Positions 32,368-45,383 of a DNA stretch of 64,000 nucleotides are shown one piece after another. Under the pieces are notes generated by a model that was given only the letters and a program-made list of their open reading frames with translations, searched no databases and was not told the origin of the DNA. The stretch spans positions 6,723,831 to 6,787,830 of the forward strand of contig CM036231.1 in assembly GCA_020631735.1 (NCBI GenBank), in the 5' to 3' direction. The stretch is from Saccharum officinarum (lineage: Eukaryota > Streptophyta > Magnoliopsida > Poales > Poaceae). A program made the position numbers and the translations under genes. Numbering within the stretch: position 1 is the stretch's first letter; every line of letters begins with the position of its first letter.

Positions 32368-35218
32368 TTATTCTGAAGTTCTCAATTTTCTGATAGATTT
32401 TAGACGCCTCTTCACATGCCTCGTAGACTTCATGTTGTCCCTAGAACTGTTTATCTTTGTTATCACAGTTTGGTTGTCACAGTTCATAAAAATAGTTGGT
32501 ATAGGCTTCTCCACAATCGTTAAATCCATAAGGAGTTCACGAAGCCACTCAGCTTCAGCGTCAGCGGTATCCAATGCTATCAGTTCTGCTTCCATTGTAG
32601 ATTTCGTTAAGACAGTCTGCTTGCAAGACTTCTAGGAAACAACATCACCTTCAAGTAGGAACGCGTATCCGCTCGTGGCGTACAGCTCATCAGCATCAGA
32701 AATCCAATTAGCATCACAATAACCCTCCAGTACCATTGGATACCCGGTAAAGTGAATGTCATAACTCATTGTTCCTTTCAGATAGCGTAGTACTCTCTCA
32801 AGAGCACTCCAGTGAGTATCTCCCGGATTTGAGACAAACCAGCTTAGTTTGCTCACAACAAACGAGATATCAGACCTAGTGGTGCTTGCCAAATATATGA
32901 GAGAATCAATTATTTGAGAATATCTCAATTGGTCTCTTGAAATTCTATGATTTTTCTCCAATATATGATTTTTTGTCTTGTGCCCTTTATGTCCCTTTAT
33001 GTGTCTCCCTGTTTCTCGTCTCTTTTGGGTTTCATCTCTAGCCTACCCCAACTTGCTTGGGACAAAAGGCTATGTTGTTGTTGTTGTTGTTGTTGTTGTT
33101 GTAAGGAGTTGGAGCTGGTGCACAATCATCATATCCAAAACGATTTAGCACCTTTTCCACATAGTGAGACTGCACAAGAGTAACCTCACCATTTCCTTCT
33201 TCTCTCAATAGCTTAATATTAAGAATAACATTAGCCTCACCCAAGTCTTTCATCTCAAAATTATTCGACAGAAAATCTTTCACTTTTTTAATCACATCAA
33301 CATTATTACCAAAAATTAAGATATCGTCCACATACAAGCACAAGATGACACCATTGCCACCACCATATCGGTAATATACACACTTATCGGCTTCATTAAC
33401 TGCAAATCTGGCTAATGTTAAAGTCTTATCGAACTTCTCATGCCATTGCTTTGGGGCTTGCTTCAGGCCGTACAAGGATTTTAGCAACTTACACACCTTA
33501 CCCTCATGACCTTTTGCAATAAATCCATCAGGCTGATCCATATAGATCTCTTCCTTAAGCTCGCCATTTAGAAAAGCCGTCTTAACATCCATCTGGTGAA
33601 TAAGAAGACCGTGTTAGGCAGCTAAGGATAGTAACACATGAATAGTCGTCAGTCGGGCAACAGGTGAGTAAGTGTTAAAATAATCTTTACCTTCCTTTTG
33701 TGTATAGCCTTTGGCCGCTAGCCTTGCCTTGTGCTTGTCAATGGTACCATCAGGCCTCAGCTTCTTTTTGAACACCCATTTACACCCCATAGGTTTACAT
33801 CCATTAGGATGATCAGCCACTTCTCAAGTCCCATTTGACATAATAGAATCCATCTCACTTTACACTACTTCCTTCCATAAGTCAGCGTCAAGAGAGGAAT
33901 ATGCCTCAGCAATGGTTGTGGGAGTGTCATCCACAAGGTATATAATAAAGTCTTCACCAAAGGATTTTACAACCCTCTATATTTTACTTTTTTGAGTGAC
34001 TGTATTATTATCCTCCTCAGGAATTTCTCCTTGGGTCTCATCATCAGCGTGTATTACTGGTTCATGAGATTCAGGAACAAAAATAGAATCATGACTAGAC
34101 ATGCTAGGTGTATTAATTTTCATGAAAAATTCATCTTCAAAAAATATTGCATTTCTAGATTTCATGATTGTATCAACAACCATCTCAGGAACACTAGAAT
34201 TTATTATTAAAAATCTATAGCCAACACTGCGTATGGCATAGCCAAGGAAGACACAATCCACAGTTTTTGGTCCAAACTTTCGTTTCTTGTTTATTGGCAT
34301 GTTCACTTTTTTCAAACAACCCCAAGTGCGCAGATAAGAGAGATTTAATCTCTTTTTCTCCCATTCCTCAAATAGTGTGATTTCTTTATTCTTTGTAGGC
34401 ACTCTATTTAGGACATAACTCGCAGTCAAAATAGCCTCACCCCACCATTCCTTAGATAAACTAGCAGTCTCCAACATGGCATTCACCAAATCAGTTAGAG
34501 TGCGGTTCCTTCTCTCAGCAATCCCATTGGACTGTGGTGAGTATGGTGACGTTTTCTCATGAATTATTCCGTGCACAACGCAGAACTCAGAAAATTCATT
34601 AGAGAAATACTCTCCCCCGCGATCAGACCGCAAACGTGTGATTTTCTTCTCAAGTGGATTCTCTACCTCAGCTTTATAGATTTTAAAATAATGTAATGCT
34701 TCATCTTTAGTTTTCATTAGATACACATAACAAAATCGAGTACAATCATCTGTAAAAGTAATAAAGTATCTCTTACCACCTTTGGTCAATATTCCATTCA
34801 TCTCATATATATCAGAATGAATTAAATCAAGAGATGCCAACTCCCTCGCCACAGCAGCCATGTGGGGCTTGCGTGGTTGTTTTGCTTCAACACACACATG
34901 GCACTTTGAACTTTTGACCACATCAAATTTAGGAATTAAATTTAAACCAGCTAAGCGAGACATGTAACCAAAATTAACATGACATAATCTTGAATGCCAA
35001 ATATCTGTCTCAACATTACCAACCACATGGTTCACAGATTTAGAACAAGTATCAACCAAGGACAAGCGAAACAAGCCTCCGCTCTCATAGCCTTTACCAA
35101 TAAATGTTCCAAACTTAGAAATGACACACTTATTAGACTCAAACACTAGTTTATGACCATCACGACACAACAAGGAGCCACTAATCAAGTTTTTCCTTAT
35201 TGAGGGGACATGATGCAC
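32368..35218 (-). pseudogene. Copia pol: integrase, reverse transcriptase, RNase H
   Basis: The minus-strand order is as follows. The GAG-pre-integrase region (HSRLCHVNFGYMSRL) and integrase with the D-D-E motifs (LDLIHSDIY, FTDDCTRF, LRSDRGGEYFS, NGIAERRNR) span 35218-33977. The reverse transcriptase start ([29 protein letters not shown]) is at 33820-33614. The catalytic part ([28 protein letters not shown]) is at 33592-33106. RNase H pieces (SLIYLASTTRSDISF, MEAELIALDTADAEAEWL) are at 32961-32368. Integrase-before-RT order defines Ty1/copia. Stops (for example at 33613) and a LINE-tail insertion at 32959-33105 inactivate it. Confidence 0.9.
32959..33105 (+). mobile_element. LINE 3' tail with (TTG)n, inserted in copia pol
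   Basis: The stretch contains ccccaacttgcttgggac followed by aaaggcta and about eleven tgt/ttg repeats up to 33103. This is a tail that recurs widely in grass genomes and that I associate with non-LTR elements. It interrupts the copia frame between APTPY (33106-33120) and KNHRISRDQL (32958-32930). Length is about 145 bp. Target duplication is unclear. Confidence 0.55.
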
Positions 35219-35227
35219 GTTCTTGAG

Positions 35228-36300
35228 CTACACGGTCTTTCCCGAAGTGAGCTTCAGATCGATCGTGCCAACACCACGAACAGTCGCACACGCCCCATTC
35301 CCCATCAATAAGGAGCCAGCCCGCCCTGCCTGGTAGAAAGAAAACAAGAAAACATCATCACACACATGAATATTAGCACCGGTATCAACCCACCAATCAG
35401 GTGAATAATAAACTAAAAAAGCAGAAGGTAATAAATTACCATACCCAAGTGTAGCTGCCTCAGTCTCAATGGTGTTGGCTGATTTCTGTGAAGGAGGAGG
35501 CTTCCACTTAGCCTCAGGACACTCCCCAAAGAAATGCCTAGTCTTCCCATATGTGAAACAGTTCATCTTTTCCTTATTCATCATCTTCTTACCCTTCTTG
35601 AAAGGAGTGGTGGGCTTTTGCTTAAGCTCTTGCTGAAATTTCTCCTTCTGTGGTTTGGGATGGTTCTTTTGCACCACATGTGCACTAGAACTCCCCTCAG
35701 TGACTTTCTTGCCTTTGACATCTTTTGCTCTAGCCTTGTCTTCAACATCTAGAGTCCCAACAAGCTTAGTAGTGCTGAACTCTTGCCTCTTGTGTTTCAG
35801 AGAAGTGGCAAAATCAGTCCAAGATTGTGGTAGCTTTGTAATCATGCAGCCTGTCACAAACTTATCAGGAAGAGAACACCAAAATAGTTCAAGTTCCTTC
35901 ACCAGTGCCTGTATTTCATAAGCCTGTTTGACTATAGGATGGTTCTCAATCATCCAGTAGTCATGGAACTGCTCCATGACGTACATCTCAGAACCGGCAT
36001 CAGAAACACCATAGCGGGCCTCAAGTGCCTCCCACATGGCCTTACCAGTTGGCATATGCACATATGCATCAATGAGGGAATCCCCAATAATGCTCAGCAA
36101 GACGGCCTTGCAAGTGTCATCATGTTCAAATGCACGCTGCTCATCAGCGGTTCGCACACCAGCAACCGTTCTTGCACCACATAAAAGCAGCGCATAGAGA
36201 TCAACCACAGAATAGTTTTCTGGCGTCATCTTTTGTAGTGAGTGCCCTCAAATGACGTAGGTTTCAGCAAACCCGCAAAGCCAACAGATGAAAATTGCCT
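35228..36300 (-). pseudogene. Copia gag
   Basis: The frame reads VRQFSSVGFAGLLKPTSFEGTHYKR near 36300, then a break and TPENYSVVDLYALLL from 36229. It continues through a capsid-type region (MWEALEARYGVSDAGSEM, FHDYWMIENHPIVKQA), a basic linker (35690-35590), a zinc-knuckle-like CFTYGKTRHFFGEC in which a Cys is replaced by Tyr, and the protease motif WWVDTGANIHVC near 35390. Gag packages the element RNA. The stop at 35228 and the start-proximal break make it a pseudogene. Confidence 0.8.
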
Positions 36301-36318
36301 AACATCATGTTTTTGGAC

Positions 36319-37307
36319 TGTTAGAAATTTAGACAAATTCACGTTTAATTTAATCCATAAAAATGACGTGACCAAAATAATCATGACATCATACATATGC
36401 TTGTTTAACCATATTATCATCATGAAAAATATCATAATGCTAATCAACAAGACATGACAAGTATTATCTCTCAAATAAAACATGTCTATCATACTGTTAA
36501 CACTAACCAGTAAGATCATGATTTTGACAAAGAAATTAACAAGATGTTTGACGAGATTATACCCAGCGGCTGAGCCAGAAGCACCCGTAATTGACATGGT
36601 GCTTTGTCGAAGTAGTCACCCACTCGATGCAGTGCCAATTGGAAGCCGTGAAGAGATCGCCGGGAAGGAGACGATCACTAGCGCCACCGGGAACAGGGAG
36701 GAACAGAGGTGAGTAGTCGTACCGACGACGGCACTCCCCAAAAACATGATGGCCGCCCTTCACCCGAGTAGGTGAACTCTTTGGACGGAGACGTTCCGGA
36801 GGCTCTACTCTTTCATCTCGTGGGCGCGTAGGAGACGGAACAAAAGAACTCTTTCGCCAGCTGGATATGTGATGTGTTCTAGAGAGATGAACTGAAGGCT
36901 TGAGTTCTCTGTATATACAGAAAGGAGACGAGAGGCCTCTGCGCTGTCGACTAGGATTAGATGAAGAGTCAGGAGAGGAAAGGGCTAGAAGAAACTCCTG
37001 TAATCAAGCCCTTATTTTGGTAACTTCCCTCATCACACCGAGAGAGTGGCAAAATTAAAGCCACACCCGCCCGTCCGCTCGCTCGTTGTCGCCTGCCTCA
37101 CCACGCCGATGGCCCGGGCGTGTGGCAATCTTCTATGCTTTTCTCAACTTCTTAAATTAACCGGTCATCAACCAATCAGTTAAGTTGAGCCAACCTTCAG
37201 TTAAATTCCCGTACGGTACTAAACCATTTATTGTGCATTATTCGGACCATAGAGTTTTATTTGATTTATTAAATATTTAATGGTCCAAGCCCATATTATA
37301 TCTAACA
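36319..37307 (-). repeat. Copia 5' LTR
   Basis: It pairs with 30700-31705. On the minus strand it is followed by gtccaaaaacatg rather than a recognisable initiator-Met PBS, so the primer is unidentified. Confidence 0.9.
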
Positions 37308-39103
37308 TGTGGTACCTCCTGCTATAAGGATGGATCAAACAAGGTCCCAGGTAAAGTGTTGCGCTACCTACCCATTACAGATAGGTTACAAAGATTATAT
37401 GCACATGAGGGCACAACAAAACTAATGCATTCACACAAAGAAAGTCATGTTGCAAGGTCTACAAAAATGTTGCATCTATGTCATGGCAAGGCATGGCAGC
37501 AGTTTGATGATGATTTCCTAGATTTTGCAAAAGATGCTAGGAATGTAAGACTTGGGTTTGCAACTGATGGGTTCACACCATATAAATTGAATGCAACTTC
37601 TTACTCTTGTTGGCTAGTTTTTTGGGTTCCCTATAATCTTCCACCTGGTGTTTGTATGAAGCCTAAGTATATATTCCTTGCTATGGTCATCCCTAGACTA
37701 GAACATCCTGGAAAGAACCTAAGTGTATTGCTGCAACCTATGGTAGATGAATTGCTAAATCTGTGGGCTAGGGTAGATACATATGATGCTTCGATGAAGC
37801 AACACTTTACAATGAGAGCATCATACTTATGGTCAATACATGATTTTCTAGCATATGGCATGTCTGCTGGATGGAGCACCCATGGGATTTTTGCATGTCC
37901 ACAATGCATGTGTGAGGCTAATTCATATCGATTAAAGAAAGGCTTTAAGGCTACATGGTTTGACTACCATAGGCGGTTTCTTCCTATAGATCATCCCTTT
38001 TGAAACGAAGCAAATGCGTTTCGCAAGGGCAAGGTAGTACGAGAAGGACCCCTAGGAATTTAACTAGAGTGGAGGATAAGGATCAGCTATACAGACTGGT
38101 CAATGATAGAGACAAATATGGCAAAGAACACAACTGGACATATATAAGTGGCCTTTGGCAGCTTTACTAAATTACTACTTCATCACAATATAGATGTGAT
38201 GCATAATGAAAAAATGTGGCTGAAGCTATTTGGAACACATGTTTTGATATTAAAGATAAGACTAAAGATATTGTGAAAGCTAGACAAGACAGAAAGCTAC
38301 TTTGTGACCGTCCATCTCTTCATTTGTATAAAAGGAATGGAAAGTGGCAGAGACCAAGGGCCCCATACTGTATAGATAAGGATGATAAGACCAAAATTCT
38401 AAATTGGTTCCAAGAACTTAAGTTTCCAGATGGGTATGCTGCTAATATTAGGTGTGGGGTTAATCTGCTGCAAAAGAAGATTTTTGGTTTGAAAAGTCAT
38501 GATTTTCATATTTTTATTGAGCGTGTAATCCCTGTTGCATTTCGGGGGTTTCTACCCGAAGGTATGGACTTCTCTGGTAGAGTTGAGTTATTTTTATAGA
38601 CAGTTGTGTGCTAAACAAATAAGCAAAGAATCAATATTTTCATTGAAAGAGAACATAGCAGTGCTTATTTGCAAACTAGATAAAATATCCCCTCCCAGGT
38701 TTCTTCAATCCAATGCAACATTTAATAATTTATCTTGCTGATGAGGCATTTTTAGGAGACCCTGTCCAGTATCAATGGATGTATCCATTTCAGAGGTGCA
38801 CCAAAAACTTTCCCGTTCATCTATTTAGTATGGTACCTATTGGATTTACTAAATGGAATTTAACATGTAGGTATATTCTGGGTATTAAAAACAAAGTCCG
38901 AAATAAGGCTCGAGTTGAGGGCTCTATTGTTGAGGCTTATCTTGTTGAAGAGGCTACAAACTTCCTTTCTTTGTATTTTAGATCTAATGTACATTCTGTT
39001 TGAAATAAAACACCTAGATATGATGATACTGGCTCAAGTTCTGTAAGGGATTGTGGCATTGGACTGTTTGAACACACTGGTAGATGCTTCATCTCGTTGG
39101 ATT
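37308..39103 (+). pseudogene. CACTA transposase, central part (Transposase_21, then DUF4218)
   Basis: The frame picks up after the copia insertion with TSCYKDGSNKVPGKVLRYLP. The transposase core follows (37356-38003: LGFATDGFTPY, CWLVFWVPYNLPPG, FACPQCM). After a break of about 200 bases comes NTCFDIKDKTKDIVKARQD with KSHDFHIFIERVIPVAFRG (38216-38570). A DUF4218 region follows at 38600-39000 (HLIIYLADEAFLGDPVQYQW, NKARVEGSIVEAYLVEEA). There are stops at 38004, about 38170, 38600 and 39001. The end near 39096 is where the hAT element is inserted. Confidence 0.88.
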
Positions 39104-39119
39104 TCAAAATGGGGGTGGT

Positions 39120-40630
39120 GCGGTTTGGCCCACAGGTTCAGCGAACCGGCCCAAAGAAACGACCCTAATGGGCTCCACATCCGACCCACGAAAACGGTTG
39201 GATTTGTGGATCGGAATCCCTCGAACCTTAGGGTCGAGTGGTTCGACCCCTCCTGTTTGCCGTGCGTGTGGCGGCGGCGACCGCGGCCGCTCTCGCCGCC
39301 GGTTCCGTCGTGCCTTCTTCGCGTTCTCCTCCGCTAGCACCAGCATGTCCCCAAGCTGCTGCTGCTGCTCCTGCTCTCCAGGTAGGCAAGGGCCTACAGA
39401 GGCTGTCAGGGCGAGCGCCTTCCATCCGTCGGCTCTTGGTCTTGCCGCGAGTTGTCGTGGTTGACAGGGGCCGGCGCTCGTGCCGGTGGTGAAGCAAGTA
39501 CAGACCCTCGGTGTTCAATTCGGAGCCCCTTCTCGACATCCTCCATCTCGATTTAAAGGTCCAGGTCCGTATGCTTCCTGCCCTTGCCATGGCAGGTCTG
39601 CTAAGAAAGGAACCAAACTTCTGAATATGTTTGCGATTTAGTTTTCTTTTTTTTTCTTTTGAAGATAATGATGCTCCTGCTCCAGATGTCTATGTTTCTG
39701 TCTATCTGTTCGCCTACTAATTCAAAATGGATTTGAGATTGTGAGTGTATATGCGTAAGCTAGTATTTTGCGAGGGATGCACACTTTGAACACTTCTGCG
39801 GATTGATCTCTTGGTGCTACTGCTGGTGTCATACTTGTTAGTAATCAAATCAAATAGTTAGGAATTTGATATTTCCACCATACTTTGTTTTGTCATACTT
39901 GCTATCAAGCCTCAGAATTTGTTTGCACTGGTAGGATAGTCAGGGATTTATGACATGTTTGTTGAGATTGGCTATGTTCATCATTTCTATTGCTTGTTCT
40001 GTGAGAGTTTGATTTTGGACACACTATACGAATAAATTATAAATTGCGAACTGTACGACATTGTTCTCTTTTGGCTTGAATGTTCGGTCAGGTGTGTGGT
40101 GCTAAATATCCATGCAAGTTGGTGCTCTGCTAGGACAATGTCAACTTTGGTACACTATTTTAACAAGTAGATATTTGGTACATTGATGAACTTGCTAACC
40201 CTGAAAGAGAAAAATGGTAGATGTGGACATGAACGCCACCACCTAAGTCTGGTTACTGACTTTCTACATTACATATATCTAGTATGTAATGCATGTCAGA
40301 AATAGTCTTCTTGCACAGAATAAAAGCTATGTATAGTGGTTGTGGTGAGTGGTGACATCCTGACAACTCTTGCTTTCCTTGTGCCATTACTGGGTTTGGT
40401 GAGCCAGATATGGTTTTTTCTCACTGAACTTCCTTTCATCTGTCCATATCATATCAACATAACCAAGCCAATAATTTACATGTCTAGACATGGTTTTTTG
40501 GAGACAATTATTTTACATGTCAATTTGTTGGACGATTAGCTTCAATCTACATTTTCTTGGAACTGAACTTGTTGGAGCAGTATCTGATCGATTTGGTCAA
40601 TGTGCTATGCCTGTGCAGTGTTAAGGGAAT
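39120..40630 (+). other. hAT 5' leader region
   Basis: It begins with a palindrome-rich subterminal region (ggttcagcgaacc). A GC-rich leader (39230-39560) has donor-like sites (ctccag|gtaggc near 39381; gtccag|gtccgt near 39566), then AT-rich intron-like sequence ends near 40619 (tgtgcag). No credible coding frame of its own. Confidence 0.5.
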
Positions 40631-43600
40631 ATGGAGCCACATATCAGTGAAGAAACAAGACCGAACCGGAGCATGATTGAAGCAGGTGAAGGGTCCCCAA
40701 CCTTCAGGGATGAGATTCTAACCCCCGATGTGTCACACCCAAAATTTTCTATTTTGGGTTGTGCATGAAAAATACTAAATAAAATAAATGATTTCAATGT
40801 TTGAATAAATTTATTAGATAAGTTAAGTTGTTGCTAATTTAAATATAGAAAATTGTGGTTTTAAACTTTTTTTTTTTATATTAATTTAATAATGTGGTGT
40901 TTGTGTGATGCTTGTCTTTGGTGTTGGTGAGTGCTATTATTTTCAAAATACCGTAGGACGACGTTTACTTCTCATCGGAAAACTTTTTGGTATTTTCTGG
41001 ATCCAAAATTCTAATTTCCGTGAGCTTAATCTTTTTCCTTGATCTCTTCATCCATCTTTTCATAAGCTCCAAATACTTTATTTGGGTTCCTCATGTTCCA
41101 TAATGTCTCTAGAAATTTCCCTCGAATTTTCGGAGTTTTCGGAGTATTTTTCGCGGCTTAAATAATAATTCTGGACTTTTCCTAGAATTATTTTATCCAC
41201 GAAATTAATTAATTCCGAAAATAATAAATATCTTATTTTCCATCAAAGCTTGTGTGCAATAATCCTAAATGTCTATTCATTTATTTACTAATGGGCTTTA
41301 ATAATTAATTAGGCCTATTAGTAAAGATGGAGGGTGCAGCGTCAATTAGCACCATATCGCTAGTTGACGTGAAGGTGGAGAGTCTTCCTCCCTATATATA
41401 TGTCCGGCCTGCCTGCTAGCCCTGTTTTCCGCCGCTATCGCCGCCGCCGCGATCTGTTCATATGTCCATCCCGTGCGGCCGTGCCGTTGCCATGTCGATG
41501 TACTCCGAATTCTCCATCACGCCTGCATTTGTCACCGTGATGTTCCTCGCCAACCAACCTCGAATTCATTAGTCCATGTTGCCACTGGATAAAAGCGACC
41601 GCAGTGCGTGGCAATTCCTAGGCGTGTCGTCGATGCAGCTGTCGATTCATAATTCAGGGCTGCGGAATTCTACGTGAAAGCTGTCTCATGCAAAGGCGAC
41701 GTCGTCGTCGCTGTGCGTGTGTGCATAGCGCTGTTTTCTGCTGTGATGCGGATGCGATCAATTTTTCTGACGCTGGTTAAATTGACATTTGCATCGTCCG
41801 CCTCCTCCCAGGTCAGCCACCTCCTCATTACGATCGAGCACGTCATGATCCTAATGAACTGATTGATTGACAAGCATTAGTACTAATAGTACAGCGGTAC
41901 AGCTAGAGCTCTGAGATTACAGATTTTTGTGTTTAAAGCCTCTTTATATATGTTTATTAGCTATGCAAATATATAAAGATTCGTTCTCCGCACAGTCACA
42001 GATTGACGAGGTTTAGAATAATACTCGATCGGGTAGGCTAATACTCCACACGACCACACGTACACCAGATTAGGTGAAACATTCGGACCTGAATACCTGA
42101 TAATGTTCCAAAGCTCGTTAGTTAACAGATGGCAATGGGTATTAGGTTTGCAACCTTTGTTAGGTGTAGCAGATGAAGTCTCTCTCGATCGTACTCAGTA
42201 TGTACTGTATCTTTCAGTAGAAAACGATGTGCTCTTTAATTTGATTGCTGGACGCCGTCCATTGGGCGCATGGCCCTGATCTAGCTATCTTCATGCCCTG
42301 TCTTTGTTTAGATGGACGTATGCACGCACGAACAAGTAGGTTTATATACTGGTAATTATACATAGCATGCTAATTTGATTAACTGTTAACTTAAATATGT
42401 TTTAAACTGTACTTAGTGTAAACGCAGGATGCATACCATTAGATGCTCTAACTTGTTATTTTGTTATACAAATTAAATTATATAATCGACATATAAAGAA
42501 TATTGAAATATTTATAATTAATTAAGACATGACTAGAGCGAGCTTGGTAATGAAATTAAAATGCATAGCGGCTAATATGAATTAATGCATTTCACTTGGT
42601 TTTGTTTAGTTAAAAGTAATTAGCTAGTTTGATGACATCATGCATAAGTTTTGTGGCCGTTTTTCTTTAAGAAAAACAAATCCTGAAATACAATAGAAAT
42701 ACATATATACATACAATCTTGTTTAGGTCATATCTTCCACGTTTTAAATCCGAATTTCGTGATCTTTACGTCTGTGTGATCGTAGCAACGTGTAGAATAG
42801 TTTTGTAAGCTTTCCTAAATGTTTTTCTACTGTTGGTGTACTGTTCTAATTGTATCTTTTGTTTGCTTCGTGTATGTTTGCTCGGAATGTTTGTATGTTG
42901 ATGCTTGGTGATCGAATTTAGACGGTGAGCAGTACTACGACGATTAGGAGTATTATTTTGAGCCGGACCAGCAGTATCTATCGGAGAATTTGATTAAGGC
43001 AAGTATAACATGGGACTATCCTTGTTACCTATTCACTGAAATTATCATACATATGCATGTGTCTTCCTTGACAACCATAGAGATTATAACTTAGCTATTG
43101 ATATCTTGTTTCCTTGTCACCTATGGGTTGTGCATTTGGGTAGCTATTGCTAGTGCTTAATTATGAACAATGATCTTGTAATTTGATTAATGGATTAAGC
43201 AATCAACCATTAAGATGATTTTATTATTGTTAAAAAGGGGCTAGAGCAAGGGGTTATATTGTTGCTCTGGTTTCTCTCCATAAGGACTTATCTGTACGTG
43301 ATCATCCGGGACATACAGTACAGCTGTGAGGGCTATATGGCTCTGGCTTTAGTTGCTTAAAGGACCTTTTCTAGCTTGTTAGCGGTTACCTTAAATGGCG
43401 TAAGAATGGCTTGACACGTTGGGTGTAGTGCGAGCCCCTGGCCTAGTGTGTATAGGCTGCGGTTGTTGTGCCACAGGGAAGGGGGGTTCTATATCTGCCT
43501 GCCGAGTGAATCTAATGGCCCTAACTTGTTAGACGAACCTTTAAGTGGCTTTATATAATTTCCGGTGTTTTGGGAATGGCCTCCCCATGCATTTGGAAGT

Positions 43601-44563
43601 TATGACTCACAGTGAAAGTGTACACCTCTGCGCAGAGTTTAAAAACTGGTATACTAGCCGTGCTCACGGATACGAGCGGCCTTGGAACATTTACAGATAG
43701 ATGATCACCATTGTTATATCATGTTTTATTTACTGTTGATTATTATTATGCTCATGTTAATGCTATTCATTATCCTTATTACAATTGATCATTGATTCAT
43801 TAATGGGAATTGGAATACCTTGATGCTACTCAATTGCTAATAATATAATGAATAAAAGCTAAATGCAGTCAAACAGTGTCTAGCCTTTTGAGCCTCATGA
43901 ACCCTGTGTTATATTTGTTGAGTTCGACATGGACTCACTCTTGCTATTTTCCCCACACTCCAGTGTGTAGTAAGATGCTACTCGGAAGAAGGACAAAGGT
44001 GTAGTGGAGTTTTCAGAAGACTAGTAGAAGTGCTAGGCATATGCTACCCCCAGTCAGCCGTCCCTGAGAAGAATGGAGCCCGAAGTTTAGTCACCGTTCC
44101 GCGATACTCTGATGTAAGTGTTAATATAGCTATGTATACGTTATATAATAACAGTGTTTCTGACATTTTTCTCATTCTGGCATATGTGTGGACTTCCTGG
44201 GCACACATATGATTAGCCTGGTTTTGTTCTTTAGAAAACCGGGTGTGACACGATGTCCTGCAACCCGCTGCTGCTTTAACACTAGTGTTGCAGTCCCTCA
44301 GGTGAGAAGTTTGGTTGGAAAAGTCTTACTGCATTGCAGTCCTGTTATTACTATTCTTAGTGATCAATTTGTTTTCCAGCAGTGGGTCAAAGAGGAAGAG
44401 AACTCCCGCCCACGAAGGGACGACCTGCACGAAGAAGGCCGCCATGGACACAGACACGAGACGACCTACACGGTCTGCACCAGCAACCAAGAAGAAGGCC
44501 ACCGTGAATACGGGCACTGGAAGACCTGCGCCATCTGCTACTCTCCTTCCTCCTCCTCCCAAG
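40631..44563 (+). pseudogene. hAT transposase, first coding exons (split by solo LTR)
   Basis: The ATG at 40631 starts MEPHISEETRPNRSMIEAGE. The frame is broken after 40730 by a solo LTR and continues at 44256 to a splice donor (ccctcag|gtgag, 44301). The next exon 44380-44563 (acceptor ttttccag) is rich in Lys/Arg (GSKRKRTPAHEG, ATKKKATVN) and in prolines and ends cccaag|gtatc. I read these as the nuclear-localisation and linker part before the BED finger. The assignment rests on reading-frame continuity and splice sites. The downstream duplicate exon at 45384 may replace exon 44380. Confidence 0.5.
40731..44250 (+). mobile_element. Solo LTR (long-LTR chromovirus type), 3520 bp
   Basis: It starts tgtcacaccc and ends gggtgtgaca, flanked by a perfect 5-bp duplication cgatg (40726-40730 and 44251-44255). 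No gag or pol is present. A TATA-like tatatata lies at about 41393-41400 in plus orientation. Blocks near 43380-43640 and 43880-43940 are homologous to the solo LTR at 47007 in the opposite orientation. It arose by recombination between two LTRs or is a lone LTR relic. Confidence 0.88.
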
Positions 44564-45383
44564 GTATCATCCCCCATCTTCCCCTCTTTCTCAGACCCTG
44601 CTTGCATGCTACAAATTTTGAAGGGCCTGCTAAGCCAATTAGTGGCACATTAGATTCCTCATTCTTCAGCTACAAATTCTAAAGCGGGGCAGGAGTGATG
44701 CCCTACCTCTGGGCGTGAGACTCTACCACCTGACAGCCAACACCTTGATGTCACTTCAACACCCACGTTCTCGCAGTTCATATCAAGGTGATAACTTATT
44801 ACTGTTAATTTCTATCCAATATATACCATGCTTGTAGCCTATTATGCTTGTATCATGCTTGTAGGTAGAATATATGTTAGAATATATCCCAGTAGCCATT
44901 TTATTATTTGAGCACTGATGTCGCTCTATTGTCATTTGCCTTGCATGTTTTTCTAGATATATAAAGTATAAATGCATAGTAGTGGACATGCTTCCGACTG
45001 ATTGAATCTTTTGCACTGTAACGATTTACAGAATTATGCAATTTATGACGTTATCATGACTTTTTAAACATGCTACACATTAGATTCTTTTGTTTACCAT
45101 GTTACTGGGAGATGGTCTGTAATCTGTAGTAGCCTGCTAGTGTCTGCTAATTAAATTCTTCAGCTTGCAGTCTATAGGATTTGCTCTTTGTTAAAAAAGA
45201 CATGCCTTTTGACATATTCTATGTTATATGTTGGTTTTGTTTTGATTCACATTATAAACATGCACTAGAGGAGAGGGTAGTGCATTACAGTTCATTCAAA
45301 TTGGTCAATTTACTTGATTCTAATATACCAGCCCTCTTTAACATGTTAGTGGGTCTTATTTTTAGTGATTAATTTTTTTCCAG
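44564..45383 (+). other. hAT intron
   Basis: AT-rich sequence between the exon ending at 44563 and the acceptor aatttttttccag at 45383. No coding region is supported. Confidence 0.45.

Larger units (their letters stand above)
30700..37307 (-). mobile_element. Ty1/copia retrotransposon, nested in CACTA transposase
   Basis: LTRs at 30700-31705 (1006 bp) and 36319-37307 (989 bp) both start tgttagaaattt and end tatctaaca. The target duplication is tgcgg (30695-30699) and tgtgg (37308-37312), with one difference. Gag and pol are on the minus strand, so the right LTR is 5'. The LTRs differ by indels and many substitutions, so this insertion is older than the chromovirus at 7450. The lineage is uncertain; I suspect Tork-like. 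Confidence 0.92.

Noticed and set aside
33061..33103. Simple microsatellite of no context
   Set aside because: The TTG run is the 3' tail of an inserted LINE-like sequence, so it is reported as a mobile element.
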